Origin: Aquarana catesbeiana
Lineage: Eukaryota > Chordata > Amphibia > Anura > Ranidae
Assembly: GCF_042186555.1 (NCBI RefSeq)
Contig: NC_133327.1
Location: forward strand, 55,116,408 to 55,180,407
Length of the DNA stretch: 64,000 bases
Reading direction: 5' to 3'
The notes beneath the pieces are model-generated. The model was given only the letters and a program-made list of their open reading frames with translations. It was not told the DNA's origin and did not search any database. Shown one piece after another: positions 10,407-22,349 of this stretch (within the stretch, counting starts at the first letter, position 1; each line of letters opens with the position of its first letter). The position numbers and the translations under genes are program-made.

Positions 10407-12358
10407 ATGGCAAATCGAAGGTACAGTAGTGAAGAGGCCTACACGTTTCTGAGCATGACAGATAGTGAAGAGGAAGTCACTCATCTGTCAGATTCAGGCT
10501 CAGAATACGAACCTGTAGACAGCAGTGGCTCCATGACAGATAGCTCTGACGACGGAGTTGTGGTCCCTGCCAAGGTCATGCATACCAGACCCCAATCTTC
10601 TTCTGCTGTTGAGGTGCAAGAACCGCAGGGCTCTCATATGGAGCAGAGAAGTACTAGCACCTCTATTCCTCCTGGTGAACTGGCAAGCACCAGTGGCCTA
10701 GTACCCCATGGTCATACATCCAGCACTGCAGTAACACTTGGTGACGTGGCGAGTCCCATAAGTGCAGTTCAAGCTGGCGAGGTGGCAAGCACAAGTAGTG
10801 TCCCGCTGCCACCAAGAAGACAAAGACAGGCCCATCGAGCCCATAGTGCCCTTCCTGCTGCATTCGCCAATCCTAATTGGGAACCCACCACTTCTGCAGC
10901 ACCTGTGCTTCCCCCATTCACTGGCCAACCCGGCATTCAGGTGGAAACAGTTGATTTTACGTCACTTGATTTTTATTCGCTGTTTTTCACCGAAGATCTC
11001 TATAGATCTATTGTGGACCAAAGCAATTTGTATGCTGGTCAATACATCGCAACTAATCCCCAGTCCTCCCTTGCCAGAGATTGGAAACCAATTACGGTTT
11101 CCGAATTTAAGATCTTTCTGGGCCTATCCCTCCTCATGGGCATAACCAAAAAGAGTGAGTGGCGGTCATATTGGTCCACTGACCCAATTCACCATATGCC
11201 CGTGTTCTCTGCTTCCATGGCCAGGGCACGATATGAGCAGATTTTGCGGTTCATGCACTTCAACAACAATGAACTCTGTCGTCTTCGTGGAGAACCTGGA
11301 TACGATCAGCTCTACAAAATTTGGCCCCTTGTAAACCACTTCAACCAACGTTTTGCAGACTTGTTTACTCCCCATCAAGTTGTCTGCGTTGATGAGTCCC
11401 TGATTAAGTTTTCTCGCCGCTTGTCATTCAAACAGTATTTTCCCAGCAAGCGTGCCAGATACAGGGTCATGATGTATAAGCTCTGTGACAGGGCCACAGG
11501 CTATACATGTAGTTTTATGGTTTATGAGGGAAGAGATAGTCACGTAGAGCCAACAAACTGCCCTGACTACATAGGAAGCTCTGGCAAGATTGTGTGGGAC
11601 TTGGTGTCACCCTAATTCGGAAAGGGATACCACTTGTACGTGGACAATTATTACACGAGCGTGACACTTTTTAGTCACTTGTTTAATCATCAGATTGGAG
11701 CATGTGGCACTGTGCGATCTAATCGCTGGAGCTTTCCCCAGCGGCTTGTAGATTCCTGTCTTAGACTGGGGGAGAGAGCCTGCTTGAAGTGTAATAACTT
11801 GCTCGCTATGAAGTGGAGGGATACTAATAATGTTTTCGTTCTTACCTCCCTTCATGCAGACACAACTGTCCAAATTACTACGGCGACTAGTGTTGTGGAG
11901 AAACCCCTCTGCGTCCACAAATATAACCAAAATATGGGAGGAGTGGACTTCAACGACCAGTTGTTGGCGCCGTACCTGGTTGCCTGTAAGGCCAGACGCT
12001 GGTATAAAAATGTGTCTGTATATTTATTTCAATTGGCTTTGCTGAACACTCATGTGCTATACAGAGCTTCAGGACAGACTGGATCCTTCATTAAATTCCA
12101 GGAAGAGATAGTCAGAGCCCTTCTGTTTCCAGATGGTGCTCCACCTTACCTTCCCAATCCAAATGCAGTAAGCTGGCTGCATGAAAGGCATTTTCCTTAT
12201 GTCCTCCCGAGTACCCCTACCCAACAAGCCCCCCCAAAGAAAATGTTATGTCTGTAGAAAGCATGGACACCCGCTATTATTGTCCCTCCTGTTCTGACAA
12301 TCCTGGTCTTTGCATTGGTGAATGTTTTGAGCGCTACCATACACTAGTTGAGTTTTAG
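10407..12358 (+). pseudogene. piggyBac transposase, near-complete but interrupted
   Basis: This is the DNA-cutting and joining enzyme of piggyBac elements, which inserts at TTAA. I choose ATG 10407 (MANRRYSSEEAYTFL, good Kozak context) over ATG 10368 because it begins the acidic N-terminal region (MTDSEEEVTHL). The three catalytic aspartates are visible: VCVDESL (codon 11391, residue 329), YVDNYYTS (11643, residue 413) and GGVDFNDQ (11946, residue 514). Their spacings of 84 and 101 are close to family values. An in-frame TAA at 11613-11615 splits the ORF. A one-base gain in the C-run near 12229-12235 shifts the frame, and a second indel near 12270 shifts it again before the C-terminal cysteine-rich zinc-binding domain (YYCPSC, CIGECFERYH), ending at TAG 12358. 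About 650 codons, near normal length. It is inactive as it stands but little decayed. Confidence 0.93.
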
Positions 12359-12720
12359 CGTAGGGTACAGCATTGCACAGACTAGGCACACTTTCACAGG
12401 GTCTCCCAAGATGCCATCGCATTTTGAGAAACCCGAATCTGGAACCGAACTGTTACAGTTACAGTTACAAATAAAAGTGTAAAAAAAAAGTAAAAAATAA
12501 AAAATACACAAAAATAAAAATATAAAATAAAAAAAAATAGTTGTCGTTTTATTGTTCTTTCTCTCTCTCTATTCTCTCTCTATTGTTCTGCTATTTTTTA
12601 CTGTATTCTATTCTGCAATGTTTTATTGTTATTATGTTTTATTATGTTTGCTTTTCGGGTATGTCATTTTTTTATACTTTACTGGTTACTGTGTTTTATT
12701 GTTAACCATTTTTTTGTTTT
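12359..12720. other. Transposase 3' flank
   Basis: A/T-rich sequence with AATAAA-type signals near 12470 and a CTCTCTATT run near 12560. It probably contains the transposase transcript end. No coding potential. Confidence 0.5.
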
Positions 12721-13265
12721 CAGGTACGCCATTCAGCTGCAGCGCGGATTTATTTACCTTGACAGCAACAGAGTTTGCTCCCACGATACATAAAGCCGTG
12801 ACTCCAGCGCTGTCGGAGGTGATTTCAACACCACAGTTAAAAAAAGAGCATATATGACGAAGCATGGAGGCAGCAGGGGCGGAGGAGCGATTTTCTCCTA
12901 CCTTTTGCGGGTGGATGCCCCCATGCTTCGGCATATATATATTTTAGGCACAGGTTGCGTTAAAAAATGTTTTATTTTTTACAATTTTTTTTGTATTTGC
13001 TTTGCAGGTATGGTATGTCTTACTGTTATACTGTAATGTTATTTTGTTTTATTGTTAACTATCATTTGCTTAGCAGGTACGCCATTCAGTTGCGGCGCGG
13101 ATTTATTTATCTTGACAGCAACAGCGTTTGCTCCCATGATACATAAAGCCGTGACTCCAGTACTGTAGGAGATGATTTCACCACCACAGTTAAAAAAGAG
13201 CATATATGCCAAATTTGCTCCTAACTTTTGGGGCGGTTGCCCCCATGCTTTGGCATATATAAATG
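12721..13265 (+). repeat. 353-bp tandem duplication inside the piggyBac element
   Basis: CAGGTACGCCATTCAG begins both 12721 and 13074. Each copy continues through GCGCGGATTTATTTA, ACATAAAGCCGTGACTCCAG and a CATGCTT(C/T)GGCATATATA end. A partial hairpin pairs the GCATATATG and CCCCATGCTT blocks. Confidence 0.9.
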
Positions 13266-14444
13266 GTGCATGTATGCCCATCATTAGAAGTGGGTGGATG
13301 AAGTGAGGCATTCTAATGGTGGGCATACCCACCGATCAATCTCTTTTTTTTGTTCAGCCCTCAGGCTGCATGAAAAAAAAAGATTACAATATATGCCCAA
13401 CAAGGACCAGCAACGTACTGGTATGTTGCTGGACTTTGAGTGGTTATATCAGAATGATGTCTGCAGGTTCAGGTATCATCTTGGTATGATTCTTTTCAGC
13501 CAATGGTCAACTTTCATGTAAAAGCAATCCTAGCAGCTAATTAGTCTCTAGACTGCTTTTTCAAGCAGTGGGAGGAAATGTCCCCCCCACCACCGTCTTC
13601 CATGTTTTTCTCTGGCTCTCATGTCCCAACAGGGAACCCGAGAATGCAGCCGGTGATTCAGTCAGATGACCATAGAGCTGATCAGAGACCAGAATGACTC
13701 CAATCATCTCTATGGCCTAAGAAACCGGAAGCTACGAGCATTTCATGACTTAGATTCCGCCGGATGTAAACAGCGCCATTGGGAAATTGGGAAAGCATTT
13801 TATCACACCGATCTTGGTGTGGTCAGGTGCTTTGAGGGCAGAGGAGAGATCTAGGGTCTAATAGACCCCAACTTTTTCAAAAAAGAGTACCTGTCACTAC
13901 CAATTGCTATCATAGGGGATATTTACATTCCCTGAGATAACAATAAAAATGATAAAAAAAAATGAAAGGAACAGTTTAAAAATAAGATAAAAAAGCAAAA
14001 AAAAAAATAAAGAAAAAAAAAAAAGCACCCCTGCCCCCCCCCCGCGCTCTCGCGCAAAGGCGAATGCAAGCGCCGGTCTGGCGTCAAATGTAAACAGGAA
14101 TTGCACCATGCATGTGAGGTATCACCGTGAAGGTCAGATCGAGGGCAATAATTTTAGCAGTAGACCTCTGTAAATCTAAAGTGGTAACCTGTAAAGGCTT
14201 TTAAAAATATATGTAGTTTGTCGCCACTGCACGTTTGTGCGAAATTTTAAAGCATGTCATGTTTGGTATCCATGTACTCAGCCTAAGATCATCTTTTTTA
14301 TGTCATCAAACATTTGGGCAATATAGTGTGTTTTAGTGCATTAAAATTAAAAAAGTGTGTTTTTTCCCAAAAAAGCGTTTGAAAAATCGCTTTGCAAATA
14401 CTGTGTGAAAAAAAAAGAAACACCCACCATTTTAATCTGTAGGT
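13266..14444. other. Unique 3' part of the piggyBac element
   Basis: Non-coding sequence with A-runs near 13,950-14,025 and a C/G-rich block near 14,030-14,060. I recognise this stretch as a recurrent companion of piggyBac copies in ranid genomes (recollection only). Confidence 0.5.
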
Positions 14445-16986
14445 CCTTTGCTTTTAAAAAATATATACTGTTTGGGTCTGTGGTTTTCATTTTTCGCACT
14501 ATAAACAGAAAAAGACCGAAAATTTTGAAAAAAATGATATTTTCTACTTTTTGTTATAAAAAAATCCAATAAACTCAATTTTAGTCATACATTTAGGCCA
14601 AAATGTATTCAGCCACATGTCTTTGGTAAAAAAAGTCAATAAGCATTAATTTATTGGTTTGCGCAAAAGTTATAGCTTCTACAAACTAGGGTACATTTTC
14701 TGGAATTTACACAGCTTTTAGTCTATGACTGCCTATCTCGTTTCTTGAGGTGCTAAAATGGCAATGCATTACAAACCCCCCCCAAATGACCACATTTTGG
14801 AAAGTAGACACCCAAAGGAAATTGCTGAGAGGCATGTTGAGCCCATTAAATATTTATTTTTTTGTCCCAAGTGATTGAATAATGACAAAAAAAAAATATT
14901 TTACAAAAGGTTGTCACTAAATGATATATTGCTCAAACATGCTATGGGCATATGTGAAATTTACACCCCAAAATACATTCTGTTGCTTCTCCTGAATACA
15001 GGGATACCACATGTGTGAGACTTTTTGGGAGCCTAGCCGCGTTTGGGACCCCGAAAACCAAGCACCACCTTTAGGGTTTTTAAGGGTGTAAATTTTTGAT
15101 TTCACTCCTCACTATGGCACAACCCCCCCCCCCCAAATGACCCCATTTTGGAAAGTAGATACCCCAAGCTATTTGCTGAGAGGTACAGTGAGTATTTTGC
15201 AGACCTCGCTTTTTGTCACAAAGTTTTAAAAATTGAAAAAAGAAAAAAAAATACATTTTTCTTTTATTTCTTCATTTTCAAAAACAAATGAGTGCTGCAA
15301 AATACTCACCATGCCTCTCAGCAAATAGCTTGGGGTGTCTACTTTCCAAAATGGGGTCATTTGGGGGGTTTTGTGCCATCTTGGCATTTTATGGCCTTCG
15401 AAACTGTGATAGGTAGTGAGGAGTGAAATCAAAAATTTACGCCCTTAGAAATCCTTAAGGCGGTGATTGGTTTTCGGGGCCCTGTACGTGGCTAGGCTCC
15501 CAAAAAGTCCCACACATGTGGTATCCCCATACTCAGGAGAAGCAGCAGAATGTATTTTGGAGTGCAATTCCACATATGCCCATGGCATGTTTGAGCAATA
15601 TATCATTTAGTGACAACTTTGTGCAAAAAAAAAAAAAATGTTTGTCATTTTCCCGCAACTTGTGGCAAAATATAAAATATTTCATGGACTTAACATGCCT
15701 CTCAGAAAATAGCTTGGGGTGTCTACTTTCCAAAATGGGGTCATTTGGGGGGGTTTAAGCCATCTGGGCAGTTCATAGCCTTCAAAACTGTGATCGGTAG
15801 TGAGGAGTGAAATCAAAAATTTACGACCTTAGAAATCCTGAAGGCGGTGCTTGGTTTTCGGGGCCCTGTACGCGGTTAGGCTCCCAAAAAGTCCCACACA
15901 TGTGGTATCCCTGTACTCAGGAAAAGCAGCAGAATGTATTTTGGAGTGCAATTCCACATATGCCCATTGCCTGTGTGAGCAATATATCATTTAATGACAA
16001 CTTTGTGCAAAAAAAAAAAAAAAAAAGTTTGTCATTTTCCTACAACTTGTTGCAAAATATAAAATATTCCATGGACTCAACATGCCTCTCAGCAAATAGC
16101 TTGGGGTGTCTACTTTCCAAAATGGGGTCTTTTGGGGGGGTTTGTGCCATCTTGGCATTTTATGGCCTTCAAAACTGTGATAGGTAGTGAGGAGTGGAAT
16201 CAAAAATTTACGACCTTAGAAATCCTTAAGGCGGTGATTGGTTTTCGGGTGATTCGTACGCGGCTAGGCTCCCAAAAAGTCCCACACATGTGGTATCCCC
16301 GTACTCAGGAGAAGCAGCAAAATGTATTTTGGAGTGCAATTCCACATATAACCATGGCATGTGTGAGCAATATATCATTTAGTGACAACTTTTTGTAAAA
16401 TTTTTTTTTTTGTCATTATTCAATCACTTGGGACAAAAAAATTAAATATTCAATGGGCTCAACATGCCTCTCAGCAATTTGCTTGGGGTGTCTACTTTCC
16501 AAAATGGGGTCATTTGGGGGGGGTTGTACTGCCCTGCCATTTTAGCACCTCAAGAAATGAGATAGGTAGTCATAGACTAAAAGCTGTGTAAATTCCAGAA
16601 AATGTACCCTAGTTGGTAGATGCTATAACTTTTGCGCAAACCAATAAATATACGCTTATTGACTTTTTTTACCAAAGACATGTGGCTGAATACATTTTGG
16701 CCTAAATGTATGACTAAAATTGAGTTTATTGGAAATTTTTTATAACAAAAAGTAGAAAATATAATTTTTTCGAATTATTTGGTCTTTTTCCATTTAAAAA
16801 AAATAAAAACCGTAGAGGTGATTAAATACCATCAAAAGAAAGCTCTAATTGTGGAAAAAAAGGACGCAAATTTAGTTTGGGTACAGCATTGCATGACCAC
16901 GCAATTAGCAGTTAAAGCGACACTTGGGTAAATTGTAAAAAGTGCTCTGGTCAGGAAGGGGGTAAAACTTTCCAGGGCTGAAGTGG
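14445..16986 (+). repeat. Long palindrome with ~385-bp direct units
   Basis: 14445-15265 is the reverse complement of the outer and inner parts of 15290-16830 (for example TAGGCCAAAATGTATTCAGC at 14594 against GCTGAATACATTTTGGCCTA near 16687). The right arm has four unit starts at about 15325, 15709, 16095 and 16479. The centre is a poly-A/T tract near 15,265. The same architecture occurs at 1-1645. Confidence 0.88.
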
Positions 16987-16989
16987 TTA

Positions 16990-17004
16990 AAACTGCTCAC
17001 GGCT
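16990..17004. repeat. 15-bp target-site duplication of the L1 insertion (left copy)
   Basis: AAACTGCTCACGGCT here matches AAACTGCTCATGGCT at 18886-18900 with one difference. A 15-bp duplication plus an A-rich tail is the mark of LINE retrotransposition. Confidence 0.9.
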
Positions 17005-18885
17005 CGGAGAAATATCTAACTTTAAAACAAATCTAGCTAAGTCAGAAATCCTTAACATAAATTTATGTAAGACAGAAAAACAACTGCTGAAAAATGAATT
17101 CAGGTTTTCCTGAAGGAAGGAACTTAAATACCTGGGAATAAAGTTAGTGAATACTTTGAAGAAGGTATACAAAATAAACTATATACCATTACTAGATGAA
17201 ATAAGAACCGAGTGTAATAGAATAATAGGCAGGCCTATATCATGGATAGGACGTATCAATATTATAAAGATGGCCCTATTACCAAAGATTACTTATAAGT
17301 TCCAGATGTTGCCATTGGCCCTACCTCAACCATACCTAAGAAAGTTAAAATGGATTATAATGAACGCAATATGGAAACACAGAAAACCGAGAGTATCCTT
17401 TGCAACTTTAAGACAAGAAAATAAAAGAGGAGGGCTAGCTGTACCAGATATTCAAAACTATTACAAAGCGATTGTGTTGTCAAGGATGGTCGAATGGGTT
17501 AGGGATAAAAATGAAAAAAGATGACTTAAGTTAGAAAAAACACTTAGTAAGGCACAATTGGGAAATATAATATGGAATCCACCACATTGTAGAACGTTGG
17601 ATGTAAACACACACACACGGAATGTTTTAAAAATTTGGGACACGATGTATAAGCACATTAATGGGAATTATAATTCCCCGCTAATTGCGTTAAAAGATAA
17701 TGAATTTTTTGCACCAGGGGAAAAGACATTAGGGGGAAACTGGATAAAGAAAGACACGACACAGTTAAGAGACAAGATTAAAAAAGGAAAAATTATACGA
17801 CTTCAAGAGTTAAAACACAATAAGGACCTTTGGTCAATTGATGAGTGGTGGTATCTCCAGTTATATCATTTTATCAAGAGTCTTCCTCACCCAATTATAT
17901 CAGGGGATGAGTTGACTCCGTTGGAACGGTTGTGTACCGCGAACAACACAAGAAATACGATATCTAGGCTTTACAAACTCTTGCTGACGGTGGGCGAGGT
18001 GGAGATCCCGCCATTTATAAAAAAATGGAAACAGGATTTGGGGTCACAAAGGGATAAGACCACTATAGGAAAAATACTGAACTTGACTCACAGTTCATCA
18101 GTTGATACTAAAACTGCTGAAATGAACTATAAATGTCTAACTAGATGGTACTCAACTCCTGACAAAATCAGTAAATACCAAAAGCATAAATCCGTGGAAT
18201 GCTGGCGAGGATGTAAGGAAGTAGAGACAATGGCTCACTTATGGTGGAATTGCCCCAAGATCAAAACATTTTGGAAAAAGATTATATATTATATAAAAGA
18301 ATTCACCAAAAAAGAAATAGTGGAAGATCCATGGGTGGTGCTGCTCCACGGAGTGGAGGGAGATGTGAAGCAGTATAAGGACTCGCTGGCACCGCACTTG
18401 ATAAATGCAGCTAAAAGACTAATCCCCAATAATTGGCAAGAAGAGGAAAGTCCATTAATATGGGAATGGATTGACTCTGTAGAGGAAACCTTTAATATGG
18501 AATGTCTGAGAGTAAACTTAGAAGACAATAATGAGGGGTTTAGAGCGAAGTGGGAGTGTTGGAAAGAGTTTAAAAGATCATGGAGCTATGCTGAGGAATT
18601 AAGAATATAGGTCTATAACCGAGTTTGATGACTCATAGTAAGGGCGAGCACGCAGAGGTGGGGGGGTGGGAAGGAGGGGGGCGGGAGGTTGTTGACTTGA
18701 TGCTAGAGTTTGTATTAACAGATTATATTTTTTTTGAGCAAGAATTGTCATATGAATCTTTTTACGTGCATTGGATAAAGCTACTATGATGTGACAAAGA
18801 GTTGGGACAATAATGAACTGTAATGATGACTTAAGTTTCCCACAAGAGTTCGCTGAAGTGACAAAAGAAAAAAGAAGAAAAAAAG
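17005..18885 (+). pseudogene. 5'-truncated L1 retrotransposon, ORF2 C-terminal part
   Basis: One frame from 17006 to 18610 reads NLAKSEIL, KELKYLGIKL, SWIGRINIIKMALLPKITY and CWRGCKEVETMAHLWWNCP, the post-catalytic reverse transcriptase, thumb and Cys/His C-terminal blocks of L1 ORF2. The catalytic Asp-Asp region is absent because the copy is 5'-truncated. Only two in-frame TGA codons (17111-17113 and 17522-17524) break about 535 codons, so the copy is fairly young. The tail at 18861-18885 is A-rich and is followed by the target duplication. It inserted into the host hAT sequence only 4 bases beyond the piggyBac TTAA. Confidence 0.93.
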
Positions 18886-20749
18886 AAACTGCTCATGGCT
18901 ATAATGTATTGTCGGATCCCAGCAATACAGATATAAATCATTGAAAAAAACGGCATGGGTTCCCCTAGTCCATTACCAGGCCCTTTGGGTCTGGTAAGAA
19001 TATTAAGGGGAATAAAAAAAATGCGTGGGGTCCCCCCAAAATCCATGCCAAGCCCTTCAGGTCTGGTATGGATTTTAAGGGGAACCCTGCGCCAAAATTG
19101 AAAAAAAATGGGGTGTAGGGGTCCCCCCAAAATCCATACCAGATCCTTATCCAAGCATGCAACCTGGCAGGCCGCAGGAAAAGGGGAGGGGACAAGAGAG
19201 TGCCCCCCCTGAACCGTGCCAGGGCACATACCCTCAACATGGGGACAAGGGCCTCATCCCCACAACCCTTGACTGTTGGTTGTGGGGGTCTGTGGGCAGG
19301 GGGCTTATTGGAATCTGGAAGCCCCCTTAAGAACGGGACCCCCAGATCCCGACCCCCAGATCCCAACCCCCATGTGAATGGGTATCGGGTACATTGTACC
19401 CCTACTCATTCACCAAAAAAAGTGTCAAAATGGTAAAAGTGACCTCTGATGTTACGTGAAGTCAGAAGGGGGCGGGGTCACCTGTTTATGTCACCGGGTG
19501 GCCCGGCCCTCAGCTATATAACAGCTGTCATCACAAAGAGGATTCAGTCAGCAGGAGCCTCCCATTGAGGCGGAGTTGTTGCATTTTTGTTTTTTTCTTG
19601 GCTTGTCGGCGCTGTGATCGAAGATGAATGAACATCGCAGAACAGGTTTTTTTCATTTTTAACATTTTGGTACTTTTTTTGGTAAATGAGTAGGGGTACA
19701 ATATAAGCGATACACATTCACATAGAGGGGTCTGGGGGTCCCCTTATTGAAGGGGGCTTCCAGATTCCGATAAGCCCCCCACCTGCAGACCCCCCACAAC
19801 CACCGAGCAAGGGTTGTGGGGATGAGGTCCTTGTCCCCATCAACATGGGAAAAGGGTGCTTTGGGGGTGACCCCAAAGCATCCTCCTCATGTTGAGGGCA
19901 TGCAGCCTGGTACAGTTCAGGAGTGGAGGCACTCTCTCACCCCCCTTTTCTTGCGGCCTGCCAGGTTGCATGCTCGGATAAAGGTCTGGTATGGATTTTG
20001 GGGGGCCCCTATGCCATTTTTTTTATTTTGGCGCAGGGTTCCCCTTAAAATCCATACCAGACCTGAAGGACCTGGTATGGATTTTGGGGGGAACCCTACC
20101 CCATTTTTTTTAATTTGGCGCAGGGTTCCCCTTAATATCCATATCAGAACTGAATGGCCTGGTATGGATTTTGGGGGGGCCCCACGCATTTTTTTTTACA
20201 TTTTGGTGAGGGGTTCCCCTTAATATTCATACCAGACCCAAAGGGCCTGGTAATGGACTGGGGGGAACTCATGCCGTTTTTTTCAATGATTTTTATCTGT
20301 ATTGCCGGGACCTGACAATACAATACAGCCGCGATCAGTTTTAAATTCCCTTTTTTTCCTTTAGAAATGTCATTTTGCTGTGGTATTGTTCTAAACACTG
20401 GAAAAATGCGCTACTTTACAGGCATACTAAGGACACCCCCCAGGCATGATATTTAAAGGAATATTTCATTTTTATTGTTTCACTTTAAGCATTATTAAAA
20501 TCACTGCTCCTGAAAAAACATCAGTTTTTAAAACTTTTTTTGCATTGATAATGTCCCCTGGGGCAGGACCTGGGTCCCCATACACTTTTTATGGCAATAA
20601 CTTGCATATAAGCCTTTGAAATGAGCCCTTTTGATTCTTCATGTTCGTGTCCCATAGACTTTAATGGTGTTCACTTGTTCGTACAATTTTTTGCCTGTTC
20701 ACATGTTCTGGTGCAAAACGAACCGGGGGGGGTGTTCGGCTCATCCCTA

Positions 20750-20985
20750 CTCTTTAACAACTACTCTTGCTTAAGCTAAAATTGTCCTATCTTTCTGCTC
20801 CAAAAACAACTTCACTTTCTATTTTGCTTCCACAATCTTGTAATACACATTTTCTCCCTATTTTTTTCAATTCATCCAAGTAATCCAAACTCCTTTGCTA
20901 CCATTCATTCTCCTCTCTTGCTTTCTTCACCCTTTCCTAATAAAGAACGACTTTGTCTTCTCTTTTACCCATTTCCACCACTCAA
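20750..20985 (-). pseudogene. Tx1/L1-type LINE ORF2 remnant (proximal segment)
   Basis: The minus strand encodes fragments such as LLEWWKWVKEK, the linker between endonuclease and reverse transcriptase in Tx1-like ORF2. It continues at 8739 once the 12-kb hAT and one CTCTTTAA copy are removed. Frames are broken. The N-terminal endonuclease is not visible beyond 20985. Confidence 0.7.
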
Positions 20986-21187
20986 GCAATATACATCAGA
21001 TTTAACACTGGATAATACAGTAACATTATAGTATACACTATTGGTAAATATATTACAAATTCTCTGATTCCTCCTGTATTGAGTGATATTGTAACTGTTT
21101 GCCCTCATGTTGTAAAATTCTGTGCAAACTGTTGGCGCTAAATCCTGTATAATAATAATAATAATATTCAAAATTAGAGTAGGTGTC

Positions 21188-22344
21188 TGTGACGGAACGT
21201 CCCACACTCCGCTTGAGTGCTTCCATCAGTATATCGCTTCCTAAGTCCTGGAACACGAGATCAATGGATCTGGCTATAATAACCCAAGAACCAGACAACA
21301 CCAGTCTTGGAGTACATCAGGAATAGCCTCCTTTATTTGAGCTCTCACATAAATATATACACCAGGATGACAATACGAACTGTAACTAGAAACCTAATTA
21401 ACATGAGCTAATTAACAAATCCTTTAACCAGACAGGTGACTCAGAGATATGACCTTTTAGGGCAGCCTTGACGTTTCCTAGCTCACCGACTATACAATAC
21501 ACAAAATCATAAATATCAACACAGAACTCCTTCATACAAATGCAGGGTTAATTAGCACAAACAACAATGGGTGAAAGACTCTTATGCCCCGTACACACGG
21601 TCGGATTTTCCGATGGAAAATGTGTGATAGGACCTTGTTGTCGGAAATTCCGACCGTGTGTAGGCTCCATCACACATTTTCCATCGGATTTTCCGACACA
21701 CAAAGTTTGAGAGCAGGATATAAAATTTTCCGACAACAAAATCCGTTGTCGGAAATTCCGATCGTGTGTACACAAATCCGACGGACAAAGTGCCACGCAT
21801 GCTCAGAATAAATAAAGAGATGAAAGCTATTGGCCACTGCCCCGTTTATAGTCCCGACGTACGTGTTTTACGTCACCGCGTTTAGAAGGATCGGATTTTC
21901 CGACAACTTTGTGTGACCGTGTGTATGCAAGACAAGTTTGAGCCAACATCCGTCGGAAAAAATCCTAGGATTTTGTTGTCGGAATGTCCGAACAAAGTCC
22001 GGCCGTGTGTATGGGGCATTATAAGCCCTTCTATACTTATTTACATTATAGCAGACAACAGACAGACAGGTGGCTGGAGTTGATGACATCAGCATCTTCT
22101 AACAGTATGTGTCCCAACAGTATGAATCAGTCACTATTTCTAATATGACATATACAGGGTTCCCAGAGTCTGTGTGTCTTGGGGGGACATGGACCTGAAT
22201 CCAAAGTAACACCACCTCAAGGGTCCCCAGGCATACAGCTCACAAAGAACACCATTTCCCTAAAATCCAGGGCCCATAATCAGTAGGCAAGAGGCCAGCA
22301 TTCAGTCCCCTCCAAAAGCCTCTATCCCAGGTGAGTCCATTACA
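21188..22344. mobile_element. Solo LTR (TG...CA) with 5-bp target duplication
   Basis: It begins TGTGACGGAACG and ends GTCCATTACA, flanked by GTGTC at 21183-21187 and at 22345-22349. TG/CA ends with a 5-bp duplication indicate an LTR left by recombination of an LTR retrotransposon. Without the MITE inside it is about 720 bp. Strand is not determined and there is no coding sequence. Confidence 0.85.
21585..22018. mobile_element. PIF/Harbinger-like MITE in the solo LTR
   Basis: The ends TGCCCCGTACACACGG and CCGTGTGTATGGGGCA are inverted, with TTA at both sides (21582-21584, 22019-22021). Three-base TTA/TAA duplications are typical of PIF/Harbinger. The interior has many CGGATTTTCCGACA / TGTCGGAA inverted blocks. 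Confidence 0.85.
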
Positions 22345-22349
22345 GTGTC

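Larger units (their letters stand above)
9094..16990 (+). mobile_element. 7.9-kb piggyBac-type element with a long palindromic 3' arm
   Basis: The ends are TTAACCAGTTGCTGACCG and the inverse of TTAACCACTTCAGCCCTGG, with TTAA at 9094-9097 and 16987-16990. The host hAT reads AATTTAA before the insertion and TTAAAACTGCTCACGGCT after it. The unoccupied paralogue at 27958-27985 reads CATTTAAAACTACTCACGGC, an empty site. Content: a 1.3-kb 5' leader, the transposase (10407-12358), a 353-bp duplication (12721-13265), then a hairpin-forming arm (14445-16986). An alternative is two overlapping piggyBac insertions fused at about 14.4 kb. Confidence 0.85.
8740..20749 (+). mobile_element. 12-kb hAT-type non-autonomous element (with nested insertions)
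   Basis: The termini are TAGGGATGAGC and GCTCATCCCTA, a perfect 11-bp inverted repeat, flanked by exact 8-bp CTCTTTAA duplications inside the Tx1/L1 LINE. Its own sequence is 8740-9097 and 18886-20749 (about 2.2 kb). It is rich in GGTATGGATTTTGGGG / CCCAAAATCCATACC inverted blocks and has no transposase. The rest is a piggyBac at TTAA (9094-16990) and an L1 (17005-18885). Related copies are at 27527-28920, 35143-37196, 40316-40680 and 42015-43120. Confidence 0.92.

Noticed and set aside
12854..13332. Short ORFs beginning MTKHGG / MPKHGG on both strands
   Set aside because: They arise from the duplicated 353-bp module of the piggyBac element.
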